Shown here: one piece after another, positions 56,621-64,000 of the stretch | Position numbering within the stretch: the first letter of the stretch is position 1 | Layout: each line of letters begins with the position of its first letter | Assembly (NCBI GenBank): GCA_034509735.1 | Contig: JACGWO010000003.1 | Location: 14,508,001 to 14,572,000 of the forward strand | Source: Sesamum alatum | Lineage: Eukaryota > Streptophyta > Magnoliopsida > Lamiales > Pedaliaceae | DNA: 64,000 bases | Direction of reading: 5' to 3' | Notes under the pieces: generated by a model | Seen by the model: only the letters and a program-made list of their open reading frames with translations | What the model was told of the DNA's origin: nothing | The model's database searches: none | Made by a program: the position numbers and the translations under genes

Positions 56621-59600
56621 ATGTCTAAGAATCCACCAAACACATTACTAAGAGGCTTATTAAAAGGGAACCAATTACACGAATTGACTGTGAAGTCTTA
56701 AAATGGTCTTAGATTTCCAGAACCTTAACTCACATACCGGAATGAGGACGTTCATCAGCCCTTGCCGGAGGGGTCAACAACTAAGGTAACGCTTGGCGTT
56801 CAAAAGTTGAAGGATGACCACTGGCAAGTAGGATATAATGATGTCGGATCAAACTATGCTTCGTTTGCATCATGTCTATATGGTCCTAGACCAACATGTG
56901 GGGTAAAATGCAACGAAAGCATGTTTGGAGCTAAGATGACGGAAGGGATGTCGGTACAAAGAACATGGAGTGATGATGCAATCCCTAGGGGAGAAGCTCA
57001 AAAGATCTCCACGCCAGTCTTGATATAGAGATGTACATTGACATGATCCTTCAGTCTCTTCCTTCCTCCTACGAACCAATGATTATCAACATGAACGAGC
57101 TTAGAAAAGATCTTCATAGGTTGGTAATTATGTTGGTCTAGTACGAAGCAACGATTGCAAAATCTGCGCCGTCGGTACTAGTAGGAGAGGCTTCAACCTC
57201 CATAGCGAAAGGCAAGGGTGCCAGACGCCAAAAGAGGAAGAAGGGTAAGGTAACATCAACTATTAAGGCACTTCAAGTGTTGTTCCTTTACAACACAAGG
57301 TGGAGGTAAAGGAAAGAGCAAAAGGTTCAAGCAGTCAAGTTCATAGATTTCTAAGAACGTAAGCATTCACTGTCGTAAAGTGGGCCATTGGAAAAGGGAG
57401 TATCCTGAACCTCTCTCCAATGAAGGTAAAATTTGATATTGAGTATTGACATGATCACTTTTTGGTATTTGATACCGTTCCTATCACTAATCTGCGGGTG
57501 GTTTGCAGAAAGTGAATGAGGACTTAAAAGCCAAGAACAGTTCTAGGATTCAACAATGGCAAGGTCCATTGATGAAAAGGACTAGAGACTTGTTAGGCCC
57601 ATAATCGTGATCATGTTAGGATAATATAGGAATTACGTAACCTAGCATGATCAAAAGTATGTCTCTTTGTTGGACAAAGGTTTTATTACATACATATTTG
57701 ATCAAACAAAATTATTGAATATTGATTCATGTTTGCTAGTAGTTACACGTGAATTCCTAGAATACCATCCCATAAAAGGTTTATGGATACTCAAAATTCT
57801 AATTATCTAAACGGATTAATCAAGACCAACTTACAGATTTGGCATCTACAACAGCTAGGACGTTTCTTCTTATTAAAAGATATGTAAATTGGAAAGTTCG
57901 ATGAATCTAGAAATAGATGATTCGAATCGACTAAATTTACAAGTCTTTTATGAAGAAGAAAGTCCGAAAGCTCTTTGTTGGACAAAGTAGGCTTGCCAAA
58001 TAGTCTATTGGAAGGGAGCCAATAAGACAATTGTAGGTTAATAATACACAAGACCATAAAAGGGTTCAAAAGTCTAAAGGTCCCATAGGAGGTTTGGGAA
58101 TTAGACTTAAGGAGGTGAACCATAAATGGTTGCAAAATTAAACCTGTTTCGATAGGATCGAAAAGGCCGTGTATTTAGTGGGAGCTCTTGAGCATACAAG
58201 TTGAGAATGGAATTCTCAATGAAACGTTTCCTGTAAAGGAACGATCGAATCTCGTTGGACGTAGATCGATTGAAGTTTCGCCTAATTACCTTAGCCCGTG
58301 TAGACGTAGACTCAAAATTGCCAACGTAAGGAACGTGGTACTTTGCTAGGAGTCACGCACAAGGAGCCATGGTTTGGCAAGCCTGTGTCCCGACAAAGTC
58401 CTTGAGCATGTAGAAGGCTCCTACATACGTCAAGGGACTAGTGGGAGACAAATTAGACTCGGTGTCTAATTTGTACAAGTTTACGACAGAATAATACTAA
58501 CGTTGCTTAGAACCGCATTTCTTAAATTGATCATATTCCAAGTCCCCTTAAGAACGAACCCGAATGTCGTAAGAGGTACGAGTGATCGGGATATTTTCGG
58601 TCAAATTTGGATAGTAATCCAAATGACCTGCGGAACGTGATGTTGGACATCGTAGTAGGATTTATGGAGAGGAGCCATAGAATCCGCTAGGAAATTCAAA
58701 CAAGGTTTGAAACACCGCAAAACTGGAATATTCGTTTTGACGAGCTCATACGGAGCATGACTCGGTCTTAAACGACGTAGGTGATCAGTGGGAGTAGAAA
58801 TGGTGTTCCATGTGTTTAAGTGTGTAATGTCTTGATCCATAGATGAATTGAAGACATTAGCAATCACTAAAACACAACTGTAACTCACGAAAATTCTCCA
58901 TGACATTTTAAGGGTTCCCACATACATATCATGAATTGAGGTTTTCAAAGATTCAATCAATGGTAGACTGATGAGAAAACTGAAAACATGTAGAGGGACA
59001 AGTTGTTCGAGACTCAGTCATAGTAAGACTGATGAGAAAACTTGGATACTATGCATAAAGCATCAAGCTATTCAAGACTTAGTCACGGTGGACTAATGAG
59101 AAGGCTTGGATGTTGAGTATCCCCTACGTCTTAACCCTAGGCAAACATATGATATGTTTACTCATTGCATAGGAACCGATATTGAGAGTGCTTCTAGCAT
59201 GGCTGAACATAAATCGATAATGCACTGAGGGGTTGAAGACAGCAATCAAGAACGATCCTTAGTACCTGAATAAGGACTATAGATGTGTTCATGATGCACC
59301 GTCTGTTGAGAGTTGATTTGGAAGGCTAAAGCGATACTAGCTTCCAGAGCATAACTGAAAACCAATTAGTCTCAAAGGTATGCACAGTCAGGCCCAATGA
59401 CGAGTGCATCGGATAGTGGTCACTGATGAAGATCGCGTCCATAGGATGGACGTGGCGCCTAGCACGACCAAGCCATGTTCGCCTATATGGCAGGCAACTT
59501 GGCTATGGGAGTATTGGCACGAGATCTCATCACAAGATCCACGAAAATATTCTTAGACAACTACCATCTCTAGGAGGCAATGGTGGATAGAGGTAACACG

Positions 59601-59716
59601 GTAAGACCGTATTGCTTCGCAAGGAAATATAAGTGGACTCACAATACCTTAGTCGGTATCCTAGATTACTCATACTCAGAGGATTCTGAACAAAGTGGGT
59701 AATTCACTTATTGGTC
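56621..59716 (+). pseudogene. Fam3-2 gag-pol relic
   Basis: Decayed copia polyprotein with the same lesions as Fam3-1. Gag starts MSKNPPNTLL at 56621. A shifted gag segment (56762-57028) includes FGAKMTEGMSVQ. The knuckle reads HCRKVGHWKREYP near 57370 with its last Cys replaced. The protease reads DTV for DTG near 57470. Integrase scraps include KALCWTK-like codons for KKPFVGQSRLA near 57965. The linker piece KGLVGDKLDS is near 58430-58465. The RT region around 58735-58845 lacks YVDD. RNase H scraps follow at 59240-59690. No product is possible; the sequence survives as a transposition substrate. Confidence 0.82.
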
Positions 59717-59727
59717 AAGTGGGAGAT
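59717..59727 (+). other. Polypurine tract of Fam3-2
   Basis: AAGTGGGAGAT directly before the second Fam3 LTR. Confidence 0.82.
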
Positions 59728-61890
59728 TGTTAGAATAGGTGACCAGAAAGTCAATGGTATTGGCTGTTCTGAGAACCATTCGTCAATCTGTGAACAAGTA
59801 ATATTATGTTAATGAATGTAGTAAGGATTCATAGGCATGAGTTTGTTGTACTTACTGCTTGCATCGTTACGATGTCACAACAAATGCCCACAGACTGAAA
59901 TAACATTTCAGGAAATTGGAACTACGCTTGGAGGTAGGTTCATGAAATCAGTTTCGCCGAATCAGTCTGACATACTCCAAGTCAATGGAATCTCGAGACA
60001 GGGCATCGAGAATCCATTTGAGACTTGCACTAAGCGTCTGCTGTCGTGTTTCATCGACGGGTGACGAGGATCGTCGAAGCAGTGTTAGTGGGTCGGCCTG
60101 CTGGGGAGCGGCCGACTGAGGTGACTCGCGGGAATCGTCATATGGAAGCTACTCGGGCTTGGTCGGTATGACTCGTATTCCCGGTTCCGATAGTACGGGA
60201 TTAGTCCTCGGACTTGAGGATCACGGCAGTCCCCTACATACTAAGGCTGTATCTTGGATCTGGTGAAATTTGACCGATTATATCACATGGTCATCATAAG
60301 CCTCGTCCACTGCAGTCGGAGATGGTTTAGACTCACAAAGTCTATGGCCAAAGTACTTGATGTAGTGGGAAAGGATTTCCTACGTCGAGTTAAACCTATC
60401 TCGAGCATTATGCATAGTTGCCTAGTCAAGGATGGGAACCGACCCCTAGACTAATGGCCGGGAGACAGGCGACAGTAGGACCGTACCCGTACGCATCGAG
60501 CGTCGGTAGGACCGCACCTGCGTATAACTCGGAGCCTAAATGTTCACACCATAAATTCACCTAGTCTCTAGTGCCATGGATCGTTGCTAGATGGCCACCC
60601 ATGGTAACGGACTACTTTGGTTATGAAATAACAAAAAGTAGGTCCAAGTCTAGCTGAAAGGTGAACCTAAAGACTCACACCCGCTACACCAAATGAAAGG
60701 GAATTAATTTGGAATTAATTCCGGGAGAAGGTTTAATTTAATGGAATTAAATTATACTTCTTGGAGATTCAAGCCTTGATGAATTATTTGGAATAATCGG
60801 GCTTGAGTTCATAAATTGGATTTATGAATTTTATAAAGCATGGGCTTTTTTTTTAATTAGATTAAAGGGTGAATTAATTAATTAGTGGGCTTGGTATATT
60901 AGATAGGATTTAATATAAAGTCCATGGGACTATTTAATTTAGAATTAAATAATCCCATTCTATGGAATTAATTAATGGGCTTGGTATATTAAATAGGATT
61001 TAATATAAAGTCCATGGAACTATTTAATTTAGAATTAAATAAGTCCTTTCCATTAATTAATTAATTAATGGGCTTAGTATGTTAAATATGATTTAATATA
61101 AAGTCCATGGGAATATTTAATTTAGAATTAAATAGGCCCATTCCATAAAGCCCATCAAAATAGATGAACAAGATTTGATCTAGAGAATGATGAGATGAAG
61201 GGCCATGATTAATTTGACTTAATCAAAGCCTAATTTGACTAGGATTTGACTAGGACAAAATCCTAGTCAAAGTGTGTCTCTTTGGAAGAGTTTGAGAAGG
61301 AATGGGAAATTTCATCTTCTATAAATACTCAAAAACACACACACTCACACCTAGCATTCTCTACAACTCTCATCTCTCAATTCTCCCTCAAATTTTCGTC
61401 CACCCCTCTTTCTTCTCTCCAAGAATACTACTTTGTTCTTCTTGATTTATTCAAGTTAAGAATATAAGAGACATTGATTGCGTTAATTCATAGCGTGTAT
61501 CGATGTCTCTTCTCCCCAAATAATTTCTGGCTAGCACAAGGGTTGTTTGCTTTCCGGTGGAGCGAGTGAGATGATTTGGAGGTTCTCTTCTTTGAGATCT
61601 TGGTGCAAAACGGGGAACAATGCATGTAGCCGAAACGAAGACAAAACTACAACCGGGTAGGTTCTTTAATTTCATCTTTCGGTTTCAATTCTATGGCCTC
61701 CATGTTGTACTTTATTGAACATGAGATACACCGAATGCCCGAGAGAATCAAGGGCACACCCCTTGATTCGTTTATGTATGTTATGCATGATTTAAATTCC
61801 ATTTAATTATGCTTTGTAATTTTTATTACGCACTATTTCGCGCTTCCGCTATTCGCGTTAATCTCCCGGGCCGATCCACACAATCTTTCA
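59728..61890 (+). repeat. 3' LTR of Fam3-2
   Basis: 2,163 bp. Relative to 51840-54080 it lacks 80 bp between direct repeats TCGGAG (52427-52432 and 52507-52512); the junction is near 60316-60321. It ends CAATCTTTCA and is followed by TACCC and host gag. Confidence 0.93.
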
Positions 61891-63938
61891 TACCCTGGTG
61901 GAAAAGCTCGAGGACCTAAAGGTAGGTCTCGATAATGAAACGTACATAGATGTGATCCTTCAGTCACTCTCACCCTCCTTTGACCAATTTATCGTCAACT
62001 ACAACATGAACGCACTTGAGAAGGGCATTCATGAGTTGATCAATATGTTGGTGCAATACGAGGCAACGACTAAGAAGTCCACGCCTTCGGTATTGTTTGG
62101 AGGTGCTTCGACCTCCAATACAAAAGGCAAAGGTGCCGGACGTTGGAAGAAGAAGAAAGGGAAGGGAACGGCTGTCAAAGCAGCTACGAACACTAAGAGT
62201 GTTCCCATTGCCAAAAGAGGGGAAGGGCAAAGGAAAGGGAAAGGTTGTCTCCAAGCAACAGTCGAAGGCATATAACATATGTATCAACTGCCGTGAGAAA
62301 GGGCATTGGAAGAGAGAGTGCCCCAAACTCTTCTCGAACCAAGGCATTTATGTGATTGAGGTTAATATGGTCACTAATTCTGCCTCTTGGGTATTAGATA
62401 CCGGCTGTGGAGCTCACATTTGCAATGACTTGCAGGTGTTGAAAAGAAGCAGAAAACTAGGTAGCGGGGACATGATCCTGAAGCTTGGGAATGGCAAGGC
62501 CATCTCGGCAGAAGCAGTAGGATCCGCCACTCTAGTGATTAGTGATAGTATTAGCATAGATTTAGAGCAAGTTTATTTTGTACCTAGTATGATTAAAAAC
62601 ATCATTTCCATTCCATTGTTGGACAATAATGGTTATGAGTTTAGAATCAATAAAAATTGCTTTTATTTGATGAGGTGTGGAATTGCTCATCTACTTGGTA
62701 CATTGCATAACGGGCTCTATATCTTGCAACAAACGAAATTCGTTCTCAACACTCAACACAAACGAAAATTAGATAATAACGAGAATGCACGTCTGTGGCA
62801 CGCTAGGCTAGGTCACATATCCCAAGATAGGATGAAAAGGTTGGTAGACTCAAAGAACCTAGAGGTTAGGGACTTGAGTGATCTACCAACTTGTGAATCC
62901 TATCTAAGAGGGAAAATGACCAAAAAGCCCTTTATAGGACAAAGTAGGCTTGCCACAGGTCTGTTGGACTTGGTCCATACAGATGTATGTGGACCACTAA
63001 GGACGCAGGCCCGAGGTGGGTTATCCTACTTCATAACCTTTACCGATGATCATTCACGGTATGGTTATGTTTACCTAATGAGGTACAAGTCTGAAGCTCT
63101 TGAGAGGTTTAAAACATTCAGACTTGAAGTAGAGAACCAGACCAACTGCAAAATTATAGTCCTACGGTCAGACCGAGGCGGTGAATACCTTAGTAGGGAG
63201 TTCATAGATTATCTAAAAGAACATGGTATAATATCAGAATGGACACCTCCAGGAACACCACAGTTAAATGGTGTCTCTGAAAGGAGGAATCAAACCCTGT
63301 TGGACATGGTTCGGTCCATGATGAGTTTTACCAAACTGCCCTTATCCTTTTGGGGCTATGCACTAGAAACGGCGGCCAAGTTGTTGAATTTGGCGCCTAC
63401 CAGTGCATTGACCCAAACGCCATATGAGATATGGTACGGCAAGCCTGCGTCCTACAACTACTTGAGAGTGTGGGGTAGCCCCTGCATACGTCAAGAGGTT
63501 AGTGGGAGGTAAGCTAGAATCTAGGTCTAGCTTATGCAGGTTCGTTGGATACCCTAAAGAAACTGCGGGTTAGACCCCTTGGAACAAAAGGTGTTTGTTT
63601 CAAGAAATGCAGTATTCTTGGAGTAAGGCTTCCCGGAGGATATCCAACCTGATGAGCTGATCCTTGAGGAATCAAGTGATGGAATCTAGCCATCAGAGGC
63701 AGCCACGGAACCCTCACTTAGAGGATTCAGGATAAACAGCCGAAGGGCTGACCAACCTCGAGAGGTCCAACATGCTAGGCATGAAGGACAGCCTCAGGAA
63801 CGGCTAGCCCCGGTTCCTGAACCGCCGGCTCCGATACAGTCAGTGCCCACAGTCACCACTGACGTTCCCGTTCTCCGTAGGTCCACTAGAGAGTCCAGAC
63901 CACCAGTAAAGTATGGCTTTCTAGGAGCGACCGATCTT
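61891..63938 (+). pseudogene. Fam2-4 gag-pol, C-terminal gag to RT linker
   Basis: Continues Fam2-4 gag after the Fam3 insertion. Gag is open from the target site to about 62215, where one extra A (AAAAGAGGGG against AAAGAGGGG in the duplicate) shifts frame. The next frame is open to about 63490. CCHC knuckle at 62280-62321; protease DTG at 62397-62405. Integrase: WHARLGHIS near 62797-62824; zinc-finger half CESY, where the second Cys is Tyr; HTDVCGP near 62975; RSDRGGEYLS near 63170-63200; SERRN near 63275-63290. An extra T near 63482 shifts frame again, and the linker decays with stops near 63570 and 63685. RT and RNase H are missing because orientation flips at about 63938. This is the longest unbroken Fam2 coding stretch here. 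Confidence 0.92.
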
Positions 63939-64000
63939 TAGGGTATCCAACGAACCTGCATAAGCTAGACCTTGATTCTAACTTATCTCCCACTAGACCT
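63939..64000 (-). pseudogene. Fam2-5 pol fragment at the window end
   Basis: The last 62 bases are minus-strand Fam2 pol (LDSRSSLCRFVGYPK equivalent), collinear with 10632-10695 of Fam2-1, and continue beyond the window. Confidence 0.85.

Noticed and set aside
1..64000. Host protein genes, tRNA or rRNA genes
   Set aside because: I looked for coding stretches and RNA signatures outside the elements and found none; the tRNA-like words are primer-binding sites. Weak or intron-split genes could still be missed by eye.

Overview
The window is a block of plant nuclear repeat DNA. Nearly every stretch I could assign belongs to a Ty1/copia-type LTR retrotransposon, and I see no host gene, tRNA, rRNA or CRISPR array. 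The plant assignment rests on copia domain order (gag, CCHC knuckle, DTG protease, HHCC/DDE integrase, YVDD reverse transcriptase, RNase H), initiator-Met primer-binding sites (TGGTATCAGAGCCCGG), 5-bp target-site duplications (TSDs) and deep nesting. The species cannot be told. I name three related families: Fam1 (LTR about 2.2 kb, ending TTGTCCTTCA), Fam2 (LTR about 2.0 kb, ending ATCTTTCA) and Fam3 (LTR about 2.24 kb, ending ATCTTTCA). All start TGTTRGAATAGG.

Layout. 1-1832 is the pol end of Fam1-1 (+). Its LTR (1847-4075) also serves as 5' LTR of Fam1-2 (+; 4076-5138 and 25388-28501). Fam1-3 (-; 5139-25387, TSD GGTTG) is inserted in the Fam1-2 leader. Fam2-1 (-; 6637-17082, TSD CAAAC), the youngest-looking element, is inserted in the 3' LTR of Fam1-3. 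At 28501/28502 orientation flips into a Fam1 integrase fragment (-), which is cut by Fam3-1 (-; 28793-44271). The LTR of Fam3-1 holds Fam1-5 (+; 30824-40525, TSD CCTAC). Then come Fam2-2 (-; LTR and pol, 44272-47844), a truncated Fam2-3 LTR (-; 47845-49793), another orientation flip, and Fam2-4 (+; 49794-63938). The gag of Fam2-4 is split by Fam3 sequences (51840-61890, TSD TACCC). A third flip lies near 63938.

No element has an undamaged polyprotein. Many breaks in the young elements are one-base indels that may be sequencing errors. Fam1-3 and Fam1-5 share one reverse-transcriptase deletion and other lesions. The two Fam3 copies share a decayed gag-pol. Both groups therefore look like defective lineages that were still mobilised, presumably by enzymes supplied in trans.

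The most interesting signal is in the long leader between PBS and gag. All three families keep a set of stem-loops there although the surrounding leader, including a hypervariable GC-rich cassette, has diverged. Hairpin I has a CGGGCT loop. Hairpins II and III each present the near-palindrome CACGAGTCGTG, and the stem of hairpin II has changed in a compensatory way between families. Hairpin IV also covaries. This resembles a double dimerisation/packaging signal and could be what lets defective families use a shared machinery. A TATAAATA box sits about 100 bp before gag in Fam1 and Fam2. All alignments were done by eye.
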